A stretch of 64,000 nucleotides of DNA from Rhizobium sp. CB3090 (lineage in GTDB: Bacteria > Pseudomonadota > Alphaproteobacteria > Rhizobiales > Rhizobiaceae), in NCBI RefSeq assembly GCF_029714285.1, contig NZ_CP121662.1, forward strand, positions 2,356,001 to 2,420,000, in the 5' to 3' direction. Shown in pieces: positions 8,649 to 16,717 of the stretch. Positions within the stretch are counted from its first letter, which is position 1; each line of letters opens with the position of its first letter. Position numbers and translations under genes: made by a program. Below the pieces are notes generated by a model. It made no database searches. It was not told the origin of the DNA and saw only the letters and a program-made list of their open reading frames with translations.

Positions 8649-8663
8649 TGATAATTGCGGTCA
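8649..8663. promoter_or_regulatory. Iron-responsive operator (RirA-type IRO box)
   Basis: TGA-N9-TCA, the core described for RirA-controlled promoters in Rhizobium, occurs exactly here. It lies in the 126-bp gap between the tonB end and the DUF2325 start, about 100 bp upstream of the latter. Confidence 0.6.
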
Positions 8664-8677
8664 TATTTTATTGCGAC

Positions 8678-9967
8678 CTATCGTCCGGTCACCTGAACCT
8701 CTTGCGTGAAGGACCAGCTGGGCTTGCCCCATTCTGGAGGCAGAGGCGGAAACGGCGCAGCGCGTCGAACACCATCCGTCACGGCATCATCCAGTTCAGG
8801 AATGCCGGAACTCCGCGCTACGGAAAGCGAACTGAGCTCACCGCCCGCACCGATCGTCAGACGGATACGAACCATCATGCCCTTTTCGTATTTCGAGGAC
8901 AGACGGACGGCGCGGCGAATGCGGGACTGCACTTTGCCTGGGTAGTTGGCAACTGCCGCACTGCCCGAACCGCTGCGCTGGCCATCGGCCTGCGAATTCG
9001 CGTTCGACTGCGCCGTTTCCGTCCCTTCGGCAGCGCCCTTCTTCGAATCCTGCTCGCTCTCACCACCGGAGCCGGCCTTCTTCGCCACCTTCGGCGGCTG
9101 CTTCTTGACGACATTCTTTGGTTTTTCGACCGGTTTGGCTGGCTTGACCGGTTTCTCGACCGGGGTCGTCACCACTTCGCTGGGCGGCACGGCTGCTTGT
9201 GTGATTTCCGTCGGCTGCACGTCGACCGGTTCCGCCTCGGCGGGCCGAATTTCGGCAGGCTCAGCATCTGTCGGCTGCACAGACGTCATCGATTGAACCA
9301 CTGTCGTCTCAGCCGGCGCCTGCGTCGCCAGCACCTCCGGCTCCGGGCTGACGACCGTTTCCGGAGACACCTGCTGCAGCGGTTGCGACGGCTGCGCGGC
9401 CTCCACGGTCTCGGTCACCGGCTGAACAGCTTCCATTTCAGCGGGCTTTACATCGGCCGGCTGCACCGTCTCCGGCTGCACGGCGTCTGCCGTTATCTCT
9501 TCCGGCTGCGGCTCCTTGCTTTCCTCACCTGCCGACATCTGGTCCAGATCGGAGCTGCCGAGCATGATGACGCTGACAGTATCGCCCGCCTCTTCCACAG
9601 CATCTTCGGGCGCCGTGACCATCGTCACCAACAAAGCAGCAACAATGACGGCGTGAAAGAGGAACGAGCCGAGGCAGGCGAAGGTGACTGTTTTCTTGCT
9701 CGTGGAAAGGCCGCGACTTGGCCCGTCCGCCGGCAACTCCATGGTGGGCGGCTCGGACGCATCGGGCACAGGTTCGGCGGGATGGGCGGGAAAAGAGCCA
9801 ATATGAGCAAAACGGCTGTAGTGAACTACCGCCTCGGCGGCTGGCGGCCTCGGCACGTCGTCAAGGCCGGTCAGCTCGTGCCCCGGAAGAACGCTCGGAT
9901 GATTGTCATTCATGTCACCGACAGCGCGGTGACGCTCGATGGAAACCTTGGCCGAGCGGGAGGCCAT
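8678..9967 (-). CDS. tonB: TonB energy-transducing protein
   Basis: A 429-residue protein. After about 110 polar residues comes one membrane span (TVTFACLGSFLFHAVIVAALLVTMV), then a long Pro/Glu/Val-rich periplasmic linker with imperfect EPAEIRPAEAEPVDVQP-like repeats and a lysine-proline stretch, and finally the TonB C-terminal domain (IRRAVRLSSKYEKGMMVRIRLTIGAGGEL) that contacts outer-membrane receptors. The start at 9967 lies just after the stop of the upstream gene. The cytoplasmic N-terminus is longer than in enteric TonB. It would energise haem or siderophore receptors; none is encoded in this window. Confidence 0.9.
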   Translation of the reverse strand: MASRSAKVSIERHRAVGDMNDNHPSVLPGHELTGLDDVPRPPAAEAVVHYSRFAHIGSFPAHPAEPVPDASEPPTMELPADGPSRGLSTSKKTVTFACLGSFLFHAVIVAALLVTMVTAPEDAVEEAGDTVSVIMLGSSDLDQMSAGEESKEPQPEEITADAVQPETVQPADVKPAEMEAVQPVTETVEAAQPSQPLQQVSPETVVSPEPEVLATQAPAETTVVQSMTSVQPTDAEPAEIRPAEAEPVDVQPTEITQAAVPPSEVVTTPVEKPVKPAKPVEKPKNVVKKQPPKVAKKAGSGGESEQDSKKGAAEGTETAQSNANSQADGQRSGSGSAAVANYPGKVQSRIRRAVRLSSKYEKGMMVRIRLTIGAGGELSSLSVARSSGIPELDDAVTDGVRRAAPFPPLPPEWGKPSWSFTQEVQVTGR

Positions 9968-9971
9968 GATC

Positions 9972-10415
9972 TCAGCCTTCGAAAGAAACGGAGAGCTGTA
10001 AACGTGTGGTGAGCGCGGCCTTACACTCCCCCGCCGCCGGGCCTTCACACACCGGCGTATCGTTGATGATGATACGGCTGACGCTCTCGCACTTCACTCC
10101 AGGCATATCGAATTGCCGCACCCGCTTTTTGCCGACCGGCAGGTCGCGAAAATCCAATATGGTCACGCGATCGACCGCATTCTTATCGTTGAAGAAGGCG
10201 AGCTCGAAGGAGATCTTGCCGATCGGCGCCGCCAGATCGTTTTCCGCAACGAAGGTCATCATGCAGCCCTTCTGAGACGGCACGAGCGCGTTGAGTTCGA
10301 CATTGAGCTTCTGCGCATTCGTTGAGGCAGTCGCATCCTGGGCTAAGGCCTGGAGGCAGTAGGCAATGGTGAACAGCCCGCCGGCGGCCACCGCCAAAAT
10401 CGTCTTCGTCGGCAT
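9972..10415 (-). CDS. Periplasmic protein of unknown function upstream of tonB
   Basis: A 147-residue secreted protein with a signal peptide ending near ALAQ (residues 1-26) and a mature domain with three or four cysteines (GCMMTF, VKCESV, PVCEGPAAGECKA), suggesting disulfides. I chose the ATG at 10415 because GGGGAG lies 7 bases upstream; a TTG two codons earlier is too close to it. It is directly followed by tonB (4 bp between stop and start), so the two form an operon, divergent from hmuP. A role in TonB-dependent uptake is inferred only from position. Confidence 0.7.
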   Translation of the reverse strand: MPTKTILAVAAGGLFTIAYCLQALAQDATASTNAQKLNVELNALVPSQKGCMMTFVAENDLAAPIGKISFELAFFNDKNAVDRVTILDFRDLPVGKKRVRQFDMPGVKCESVSRIIINDTPVCEGPAAGECKAALTTRLQLSVSFEG

Positions 10416-10524
10416 CGGCAATCTCCCCTGAATATCTGCTGGCAGCGCGGATCAATGCCGCGTGTCCATCGCCTGAAATTAAAACTTGACTCTTTAAGTC
10501 TCCTATTGTGTCTTTAGGAAACCT

Positions 10525-10539
10525 TGAGTATGTTAGTCA
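10525..10539. promoter_or_regulatory. Iron-responsive operator (RirA-type IRO box) of hmuP/tonB divergent promoters
   Basis: TGAGTATGTTAGTCA matches TGA-N9-TCA exactly, and the symmetry extends to CTTGA...TCAAG. It is 34 bp upstream of the hmuP start and in the shared region with the tonB operon. A second, imperfect copy (TGA-N9-TCT) lies at 10487-10501. Confidence 0.7.
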
Positions 10540-10573
10540 AGATAAATCTGGCGGGAACAGAGCCCGGCTTCCT

Positions 10574-10774
10574 ATGAATTTTCAGGCAAAACCAAGCAGG
10601 ATGATTGCTGAGAAAACACCAATACAGCCGGTGCCGCCGATGGCCGCACCGCACATTAGAATTGTCGAGAGCACGGATATTTTTCGTGGACAGACTGAAA
10701 TCATGATCAGGCACGAGGGCAGCATCTACCGGATGAAAATCACGCGCCAAGGCAAACTCATTCTCAACAAATAG
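10574..10774 (+). CDS. hmuP: Haemin uptake protein HmuP/HemP
   Basis: A 66-residue protein whose second half is the HemP signature: IFRGQTEIMIRHEGSIYRMKITRQGKLILNK. HmuP proteins act in haem-uptake gene expression in rhizobia (established for Bradyrhizobium). The start is not certain: ATGs at 10574, 10601 and 10640 are in frame and none has a strong ribosome site; 10574 gives the usual family length. It is the first gene of hmuPSTUV, 9 bp before hmuS, with the iron box just upstream. Confidence 0.85.
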   Translation: MNFQAKPSRMIAEKTPIQPVPPMAAPHIRIVESTDIFRGQTEIMIRHEGSIYRMKITRQGKLILNK

Positions 10775-10783
10775 GCATTGCAG

Positions 10784-11851
10784 ATGACTGAGACGACCAA
10801 AGAAACGACCCGATTGGCCCCAGCCGATATCCGCGCCTTTCGGGCTGAAAATTCGAAAATGCGCGAGCGCGATATCGCGGCTCGATTGGGTGTTTCCGAA
10901 GCAGCGCTGGTTGCCGCCGAAGTCGGCATTTCCGCCATTCGCATCGATGCCGATGCCCATCGGTTCCTTGCCCACGTCGCTTCCCTCGACGAAGTCCTGG
11001 CGCTGTCACGCAACGAAAGTGCCGTGCATGAGAAAATCGGGGTCTACGAAAACATCAAATCAGGCGTGCAGGCGGCCATCGTGCTTGGCGAAAACATCGA
11101 TCTGCGCATCTTCCCGAAGCGCTGGGCGCATGCCTTCGCCGTCACCAAGACCGATGGCGACCAGCAGCGGCTCAGCCTGCAATTCTTCGATAAGGCCGGT
11201 GATGCCGTTCATAAGGTGCACCTGCGCCCCGCCTCGAATGTCGAGGCTTATCACGCCATGGTCGCCGAGCTGCGGCTCGAAGATCAGTCGCAGGATTTTG
11301 TCGAGGATCACTCCGGCTACGAGAATAGCGAGATCGACGGCGATGTCAGCCGGGACGAGCTGCGAGACCACTGGAGCCGCATGACGGATACGCACGAGTT
11401 CTTCGGCATGCTGAAAAAGCTGAAGATCGGCCGCCAGGCGGCGATCCGTACCGTGGGCGACGACTATGCCTGGAGGCTGGAGACGAGCGCTGTCGCCGAG
11501 ATGATGCATGCTTCCGTTCGCGAAGGTCTGCCGATCATGTGCTTCGTCGCCAATGACGGTATCGTGCAGATTCATTCCGGTCCGATCTTAAATGTGCAGA
11601 CGATGGGTCCCTGGATCAACGTCATGGACCCCACCTTTCATCTGCATCTGCGCCAGGATCACATTGCCGAAGCCTGGGCCGTGCGCAAACCGACAAAGGA
11701 CGGTCACGTCACCTCGCTCGAAGCCTACAACGCCAAAGGCGAGATGATCATCCAGTTCTTCGGCAAGCGGAAGGAAGGCTTCGACGAGCGTCCGGACTGG
11801 CGCGCCATCATCGAAAATCTGCCGAAGGCCGACGCCAGCGTCGCCGCATAG
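10784..11851 (+). CDS. hmuS: Haemin-degrading/trafficking factor HmuS
   Basis: A 355-residue member of the HemS/ChuS family with two tandem structural repeats. The N-terminal repeat includes RAENSKMRERDIAARLGVSEAALVAAEVG, and the segments SLDEVLALSRNESAVHEKIGVYENI and IMCFVANDGIVQIHSGPILNVQTMGPWINVMDPTFHLHL are hallmark family sequence. It receives haem in the cytoplasm from HmuTUV. The start at 10784 was preferred over a TTG two codons upstream. Confidence 0.93.
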   Translation: MTETTKETTRLAPADIRAFRAENSKMRERDIAARLGVSEAALVAAEVGISAIRIDADAHRFLAHVASLDEVLALSRNESAVHEKIGVYENIKSGVQAAIVLGENIDLRIFPKRWAHAFAVTKTDGDQQRLSLQFFDKAGDAVHKVHLRPASNVEAYHAMVAELRLEDQSQDFVEDHSGYENSEIDGDVSRDELRDHWSRMTDTHEFFGMLKKLKIGRQAAIRTVGDDYAWRLETSAVAEMMHASVREGLPIMCFVANDGIVQIHSGPILNVQTMGPWINVMDPTFHLHLRQDHIAEAWAVRKPTKDGHVTSLEAYNAKGEMIIQFFGKRKEGFDERPDWRAIIENLPKADASVAA

Positions 11852-11861
11852 GGATCGAGCC

Positions 11862-12794
11862 ATGACGATGTTGAAGAACCTCAAGCGCATAAAGCCTTGG
11901 GAAATCGCGCTAACCGCGCTGGTGATGGCTCTGCCGCTTATTCCAGCGAGCCCGGTCAAGGGTGGCTATGGTCTGATCGAACGCGCCCATGCCGCGGAAG
12001 CGCCAAAAATCGATACATCCCGCCTCGTTTCGGTCGGCGGCGACGTCACCGAAATCATCTACGCGCTCGGCGAGGAAAGCAGGCTGATCGCCCGCGACTC
12101 CACCAGCACGTATCCAGAGGCCGCAGCCAAGCTGCCCGATGTCGGCTATATGCGAGCGCTGTCGCCGGAAGGTATCCTCGCCGTCAATCCGACCGCCATT
12201 ATCGCAGCGGACGGTTCCGGTCCGCCGGAGGCTTTGGCCGTGCTGCGCAATGCCAGCATACCCTTCGAGACCGTGCCGCAGACCTATGACCGTGACGGCA
12301 TCCTGAAGAAGATCAATGTCGTCGGCTCGCTGCTCGGCGTGCCGGACAAGACGAAGACGCTGGAGGACAAAGTTGCCGCCGATCTCGATGCGGCAATTGC
12401 CGACTCCGAGAAGCGCCCGCAGGCCGAACGCAAACGCGTGCTTTTCATCCTCAGCAACCAGAACGGCAAGATCCTCGCCTCCGGCAGCAACACCGCCGCT
12501 GAGGGCATCATCAAGCTGGCAGGCGCCATCAATGCCGTCGGCAATTTCTCAGGCTACAAGCCGCTGACCGATGAAGCGATCATAGAGGCCAAGCCCGACG
12601 TGATCCTCATCATGGACCGCGAGGGTCCGCTGTCGATGAAAGACGACGACCTCTTGCAACAGCCGGCGATCTCGCTGACACCCGCGGCCAGCCACAAGGC
12701 GATCGTCCGCATGGACGGCCTGCATCTGCTCGGCTTCGGGCCGCGTACCGCCAGCGCCGTGCGCGAGCTAAATGCCGCGATCTACGGGGGCTGA
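11862..12794 (+). CDS. hmuT: Haem ABC transporter periplasmic binding protein HmuT
   Basis: A 310-residue cluster-A binding protein. A hydrophobic signal region (residues 15-45, ending AHAAEA) precedes the mature domain, which opens with RLVSVGGDVTEIIYALGEESRLIARDSTSTYPEAA, typical of haem-binding HmuT/ShuT. It starts 10 bp after hmuS and ends overlapping the possible hmuU start, as is normal in the hmu operon. Confidence 0.92.
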   Translation: MTMLKNLKRIKPWEIALTALVMALPLIPASPVKGGYGLIERAHAAEAPKIDTSRLVSVGGDVTEIIYALGEESRLIARDSTSTYPEAAAKLPDVGYMRALSPEGILAVNPTAIIAADGSGPPEALAVLRNASIPFETVPQTYDRDGILKKINVVGSLLGVPDKTKTLEDKVAADLDAAIADSEKRPQAERKRVLFILSNQNGKILASGSNTAAEGIIKLAGAINAVGNFSGYKPLTDEAIIEAKPDVILIMDREGPLSMKDDDLLQQPAISLTPAASHKAIVRMDGLHLLGFGPRTASAVRELNAAIYGG

Positions 12795-12795
12795 G

Positions 12796-13908
12796 GTGGC
12801 GCTCAACGAGGTCATGCCGGGACTGAAGCGCATGTCGCACCGAAGGGACCGCCGCCGCCGCGAAGGCGACCGCACTGCGCTCTCCCTTTTCGTGTTGATG
12901 GGCCTCGTCATCGCCGCTCTCATTGCTTTCGTCTTTTCAATCACGACAGGCGCATCCGATGCCTCGATCGTCGACGTCATCGGCAGTATGGTGAGCGGCG
13001 GCACCGACAATGCGCTGAGCAGCCGCGACCGCATCATCATCTTCGACATCCGCCTGCCCCGCGCCATTCTCGGTTTTCTGATCGGCGGCGGGCTCGCGGT
13101 TTCCGGCGCGGTCATGCAGGGCCTGTTCCGCAATCCGCTGGCCGATCCCGGCCTGATCGGCATTTCGGCCGGCTCGAGTCTCGGCGCTGTGGGGATGATC
13201 GTCCTCGGCGGCGGCATCCTCGCGCCGGTCGCACATGCCTTCGGCATTTTCTCCCTGCCGATATCAGCCTTCATCGGCGGCCTCGTCACCACCATACTTC
13301 TCTACAGAGTGGCGACGCGACACGGATTGACATCCATAGCGACCATGTTGCTGGCCGGTATTGCGCTCGGCGCGCTGGCGCTGGCGGCCACCGGCTTGCT
13401 GATCTACATGGCCGACGACCGGCAGTTACGTGATCTCACCTTCTGGAGCATGGGATCGCTTGCCGGTGCCACATGGTCCAAGATCGCGGCCACCGGACCA
13501 ATCATCATTCTCTCCATGCTGCCCCTGCCCTTCATGGCGCGCGGTCTCAATGCGTTGACTCTCGGCGAAGCAGCCGCCTTCCACATGGGCGTCGCCGTGC
13601 AGCGGCTGAAGAATATAGCCATCGTCAGCGTTGCGGCCGCGGTCGGCGCCTCCGTCGCGGTCAGCGGCGGGGTCGGCTTCGTCGGCATCATCGTGCCGCA
13701 TATCCTGCGCATGGCCATCGGCCCGGACCACCGCTTCCTGCTGCCGGCTTCCGCCCTTCTCGGCGGCTCACTGCTCATCATCGCCGACGTGCTGGCTCGC
13801 ACTATCGTCTCGCCGGCCGAACTGCCGATCGGCATCATTACCGCCGGTGTCGGCGGGCCTTTCTTCCTGTGGATGCTGCTTCGGCAGCGCTCGCGCCTCA
13901 GCCTGTGA
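12796..13908 (+). CDS. hmuU: Haem ABC transporter permease HmuU
   Basis: A FecCD/BtuC-family permease of about 370 residues with roughly ten membrane spans. Family landmarks are RLPRAILGFLIGGGLAVSGAVMQGLFRNPLADPGLIGISAGSSLGAV split over residues 75-125 and VGFVGIIVPHILRM near the end. The GTG at 12796, one base after the hmuT stop, has GGGGG nearby; an ATG at 12772 would overlap hmuT by 23 bases and add eight residues. Confidence 0.92.
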   Translation: MALNEVMPGLKRMSHRRDRRRREGDRTALSLFVLMGLVIAALIAFVFSITTGASDASIVDVIGSMVSGGTDNALSSRDRIIIFDIRLPRAILGFLIGGGLAVSGAVMQGLFRNPLADPGLIGISAGSSLGAVGMIVLGGGILAPVAHAFGIFSLPISAFIGGLVTTILLYRVATRHGLTSIATMLLAGIALGALALAATGLLIYMADDRQLRDLTFWSMGSLAGATWSKIAATGPIIILSMLPLPFMARGLNALTLGEAAAFHMGVAVQRLKNIAIVSVAAAVGASVAVSGGVGFVGIIVPHILRMAIGPDHRFLLPASALLGGSLLIIADVLARTIVSPAELPIGIITAGVGGPFFLWMLLRQRSRLSL

Positions 13909-13915
13909 GTTTTCG

Positions 13916-14707
13916 ATGATTGATGTCTCGAATCTTTCCGTCCGGCTCTCCGGCAAGACAGTCGTGCAGGACGTTTGCTTTACCGCTAAGGCCGGCGCAC
14001 TCACGGCGATTTGTGGGCCGAATGGCTCGGGCAAGACGACGATAATAAAAGCCATTTCCGGAGAGCTTGCCTATCAGGGTTCGGTACGTCTCGGCGCATC
14101 GGAGATCGGCAGCCTTCAAGCCTGGCAACTGGCTGAAATGCGCGGCGTGCTGCCCCAGGCGAGCGCCCTCTCCTTTCCCTTCACCGTTCGGGAGATCGTC
14201 CGTATGGGACTGACCAGCGGGCGCAACGGCCATCCCGAACAGCCCGATCGCATCGCCGCCGAGGCGCTCTCCTCCGTCGATCTCGCCGGCTTCGAGGGGC
14301 GCTTCTATCAGGAGCTTTCCGGCGGCGAGCAACAACGTGTGCAACTCGCCCGCGTGCTTTGCCAGATCTCCGAGCCTGTCGTCGACGGCAAGCCGTGCTG
14401 GCTGCTTCTCGACGAGCCCGTCTCCAGCCTCGACATCAGTCATCAACTGACCATCATGACGCTTGCCCGGCAATTCTGTCGATGCGGCGGCGGCGTCATC
14501 GCCGTCATGCATGATCTCAACCTCACTGCCCTCTTCGCCGACCAAATGGTCTTGCTCAAGAATGGGCGGTTGCGGGCGGCAGGTCCGGTTCGGGACGTTC
14601 TGACCGACCGACATTTGCAGGATGTCTTCAGTAGCGCACTAAAGGTCAATCGTATCCCCATCGACGGCGTGCCCTTCGTTCTCGCCCACAGCGCACTGAC
14701 GGACTGA
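13916..14707 (+). CDS. hmuV: Haem ABC transporter ATP-binding protein HmuV
   Basis: A 263-residue ATPase with Walker A GPNGSGKT (residues 34-41), signature LSGGEQQ (134-140), Walker B LLLDEP (163-168) and a downstream VMHDLN H-loop. It powers HmuU. It starts 7 bp after hmuU. The frame is open upstream in hmuU, but the ATG at 13916 gives the usual family length. It is the last gene of the operon. Confidence 0.93.
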   Translation: MIDVSNLSVRLSGKTVVQDVCFTAKAGALTAICGPNGSGKTTIIKAISGELAYQGSVRLGASEIGSLQAWQLAEMRGVLPQASALSFPFTVREIVRMGLTSGRNGHPEQPDRIAAEALSSVDLAGFEGRFYQELSGGEQQRVQLARVLCQISEPVVDGKPCWLLLDEPVSSLDISHQLTIMTLARQFCRCGGGVIAVMHDLNLTALFADQMVLLKNGRLRAAGPVRDVLTDRHLQDVFSSALKVNRIPIDGVPFVLAHSALTD

Positions 14708-14726
14708 CCTTCCTTTCGCCAAATCT

Positions 14727-14752
14727 GGAACTTTTCGTTGCATCGCCGCGTT
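14727..14752 (+). promoter_or_regulatory. EcfG-type promoter (GGAAC-N17-CGTT)
   Basis: GGAAC at 14727-14731 and CGTT at 14749-14752 match the general stress response sigma factor consensus with 17 bases between. It is 135 bp upstream of the DUF883-like gene, and after the end of hmuV. Confidence 0.65.
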
Positions 14753-14886
14753 GATGATCGGTGATCCAGATCAATGTTCTGCGCGATCGACAGCGCAATA
14801 TGTCTGGCAGCATTCGCTTATTGCAAAAGCCGGCGCAGCTTTGCAGCGCCAGGCCAAAGACGCTAACGACGCAAGGGAGAAAGACC

Positions 14887-15237
14887 ATGGCAACATCCAT
14901 CCTCCATTCGGCGCGAGCTAAGCGTAATGGCGGCAGCCTGCACGACCTCGAAGCCAGCATCGAGGAGCAGATCGAACATCTGCGCAACGAAATTGCCGCT
15001 TTCGCCAAGATCGTCGGTGAAAACAGTGCTGTCCAGAGCAAGGCGATGCGCGCGCGCGCCGAGACCGGGTTTGAGGATTTGGCGGCTCGTGGAGAAGACT
15101 TGCTGCGTGAATTGCAGCACGGTTATGCCAGGGGCACGCGCGAAATGCGCAGAACCGTGCGCCAACATCCCATCGCCACTATCGGGGCTGCTGCAGCTTT
15201 CGGATTGGCGTTTGCCCTGCTTCTGTCACGCCGTTAA
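14887..15237 (+). CDS. DUF883/ElaB-YqjD-like membrane-anchored protein
   Basis: A 116-residue protein: about 85 polar, helix-prone residues (LHDLEASIEEQIEHLRNEIAAFAKIVGE) probably forming a coiled coil, then one C-terminal membrane span (HPIATIGAAAAFGLAFALLLSRR). This layout matches the ElaB/YqjD family, tail-anchored stress and stationary-phase proteins in enterics. The ATG at 14887 follows GGGAGAAAG. An EcfG promoter match upstream and the downstream membrane gene suggest a stress-induced pair. Confidence 0.7.
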   Translation: MATSILHSARAKRNGGSLHDLEASIEEQIEHLRNEIAAFAKIVGENSAVQSKAMRARAETGFEDLAARGEDLLRELQHGYARGTREMRRTVRQHPIATIGAAAAFGLAFALLLSRR

Positions 15238-15246
15238 GGAGCTGCA

Positions 15247-15651
15247 ATGCTGGCTCCACTCCTCGGCCTGCTTCTCTCGGGCACATTGAGCCGCACCGTT
15301 GCGCGTACAAAGCGCGACGGTGTTTTCATTGGCATCGCCACTATCCTCCTTCTAACGGCCTATTCTTTTGCCCTCATAGCTGCCGCTATCTGGTTGGCAA
15401 CGATCTATGGCCTAGCCGTTTCGGCGCTGCTGATTGCCGCCGGCGCTCTGCTGCTCGCGCTGATCGTTCTCGTCATCATGATCATCATCGATAAGCGGGA
15501 AGAACGCCGTGCCCGCGAACGCCGCGCCGCCTTGGAATCGATGGCTGTCGCGGCGCTCGGCCTTGCAAAATCGCAACCGCTGCTAACCGCCGCCATCGCC
15601 ACCGCCCTGGTGTTCGGCAACTTGCTTGGAACGAAGACGCGGGACGATTGA
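15247..15651 (+). CDS. Small integral membrane protein, YqjE/holin-superfamily-like
   Basis: A 134-residue protein with two adjacent membrane spans (residues 26-55 and 57-82), a highly charged cytoplasmic segment (DKREERRARERR) and a weakly hydrophobic C-terminus. It begins 9 bp after the ElaB/YqjD-like gene, the same pairing as yqjD-yqjE in enterics, so co-expression under stress is likely. Function is not known. Confidence 0.65.
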   Translation: MLAPLLGLLLSGTLSRTVARTKRDGVFIGIATILLLTAYSFALIAAAIWLATIYGLAVSALLIAAGALLLALIVLVIMIIIDKREERRARERRAALESMAVAALGLAKSQPLLTAAIATALVFGNLLGTKTRDD

Positions 15652-15679
15652 GAGCGGACTTGATACAGATTGGCTTTAT

Positions 15680-16231
15680 CTAAAAAGCAAATGCCTTGGA
15701 CGTCAAAGGTGCTGAGGTGGCATCCGGGCCGAAGTCCGCTTCTCCGGAAATCTGCAGCAATTCCTGCAGCCGCTGGCGGGCGCGATTGACCCGGCTCTTG
15801 ATGGTGCCGACAGCGCAGCCGCAGATTTCGGCGGCTTCTTCATAGGAAAAGCCGGACGCGCCGACCAGGATGATGGCTTCACGCTGATCGGGCGGCAATT
15901 GATCCAGCGCCTTGCGGAAATCCTGCAGGTCGAGCGCTCCGTATTGCGAGGGATGCGTCGCCATCGATTCCGTGAACAGCCCGTCGCTATCCTGCACCTC
16001 TCGGCCGCTCTTGCGCATCTGGCTGTAGAGTTCGTTGCGCAGGATGGTGAAGAGCCAGGCCTTCATATTTGTGCCCATCTCGAAATGGTCCTGCTTGGCC
16101 CAAGCCTTCATGATGGTGTCCTGCACGAGATCATCGGCACGGTCATGGCGGCCGGTCAACGAGATCGCAAAGGCACGCAGGCTCGGCAGGGCGGCCAGGA
16201 GTTCGCGCTTGAAGCTCGGTTGCGGTTCCAT
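15680..16231 (-). CDS. ecfG: General stress response ECF sigma factor EcfG
   Basis: A 183-residue ECF sigma factor. Region 2 spans about residues 12-80 (DRADDLVQDTIMKAWAKQDHFEMGTNMKAWLFTILRN) and region 4 about residues 105-165 (LPPDQREAIILVGASGFSYEEAAEICGCAVGTIKSRVNRAR). Region-2 sequence and the adjacent nepR and phyR genes identify it as the EcfG (RpoE2 in Sinorhizobium) type. It directs RNA polymerase to GGAAC-N16/17-CGTT promoters, of which four exact copies lie nearby. It follows nepR by 12 bp in one operon. NepR holds it inactive until phosphorylated PhyR removes NepR. Confidence 0.95.
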   Translation of the reverse strand: MEPQPSFKRELLAALPSLRAFAISLTGRHDRADDLVQDTIMKAWAKQDHFEMGTNMKAWLFTILRNELYSQMRKSGREVQDSDGLFTESMATHPSQYGALDLQDFRKALDQLPPDQREAIILVGASGFSYEEAAEICGCAVGTIKSRVNRARQRLQELLQISGEADFGPDATSAPLTSKAFAF

Positions 16232-16243
16232 GACGCTTCCTCC

Positions 16244-16450
16244 TTAATCGGAGACTTTTGCGGAAGCCAAACGTTCGGCCTGATCCAGCTTCTCGAGTAG
16301 GTCGAGCAAGCGATCCGGAATGGCCTCATCCTGCACCGCGGCATAGAAGGAGCGCAGCCGGTTGCCGATTTGATTGTTGGGATCGAGGATATCGACCGCA
16401 CGCACGTCAGGCCCTTTGCGGTCCGCATCCTCTTGATTTTGGGTGGTCAT
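16244..16450 (-). CDS. nepR: Anti-sigma factor NepR
   Basis: A 68-residue protein whose core, NQIGNRLRSFYAAVQDEAIPDRLLDLLEKLDQ, is the NepR domain that binds EcfG and, under stress, phospho-PhyR instead. It is first in the nepR-ecfG operon and divergent from phyR, the canonical arrangement in Rhizobiales. Confidence 0.93.
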   Translation of the reverse strand: MTTQNQEDADRKGPDVRAVDILDPNNQIGNRLRSFYAAVQDEAIPDRLLDLLEKLDQAERLASAKVSD

Positions 16451-16594
16451 TTAGCCTGCTCGCTTCCGCATTTCTTGCGTTCATGGATTCAGGGTGTACC
16501 TCTATGCACCCCGGTGTGGAAGGCCACTGCCCCCCTCACATCCGCCTTGGCCCGAATTCGGAGAGGTTGAAGCCTACTGTTCGTCGGCAGGGGT

Positions 16595-16619
16595 AATGTC
16601 CTTCCTCAAAAAAAGTTCC
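16595..16619 (-). promoter_or_regulatory. Near-consensus EcfG promoter toward nepR-ecfG
   Basis: On the minus strand GGAAC (16619-16615) is followed after 16 bases by CATT (16598-16595), one base off the CGTT consensus. It points to nepR, whose start is 145 bp downstream, consistent with the autoregulation of ecfG known in this system. Confidence 0.45.
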
Positions 16620-16627
16620 GATGCCGA

Positions 16628-16652
16628 GGAACTTTTTTACCGAATTTGCGTT
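16628..16652 (+). promoter_or_regulatory. EcfG promoter of phyR (GGAAC-N16-CGTT)
   Basis: GGAAC at 16628-16632 and CGTT at 16649-16652, separated by 16 bases, match the EcfG consensus exactly; the phyR start is 65 bp downstream. Its -35 element lies back-to-back with that of the divergent nepR-side promoter, eight bases apart. Confidence 0.75.
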
Positions 16653-16717
16653 TGTTTGTCATTGCAGTCTTGGAGGCTGTGTTTCAATTAGGAATTGATA
16701 AAGGGCGGGAGCCATTG

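Noticed and set aside
16615..16638. Apparent intrinsic terminator (GTTCC...GGAAC then T-run) between nepR and phyR
   Set aside because: No gene ends here; both neighbours start outward from it, and each half is a -35 element with a correctly spaced -10 partner.
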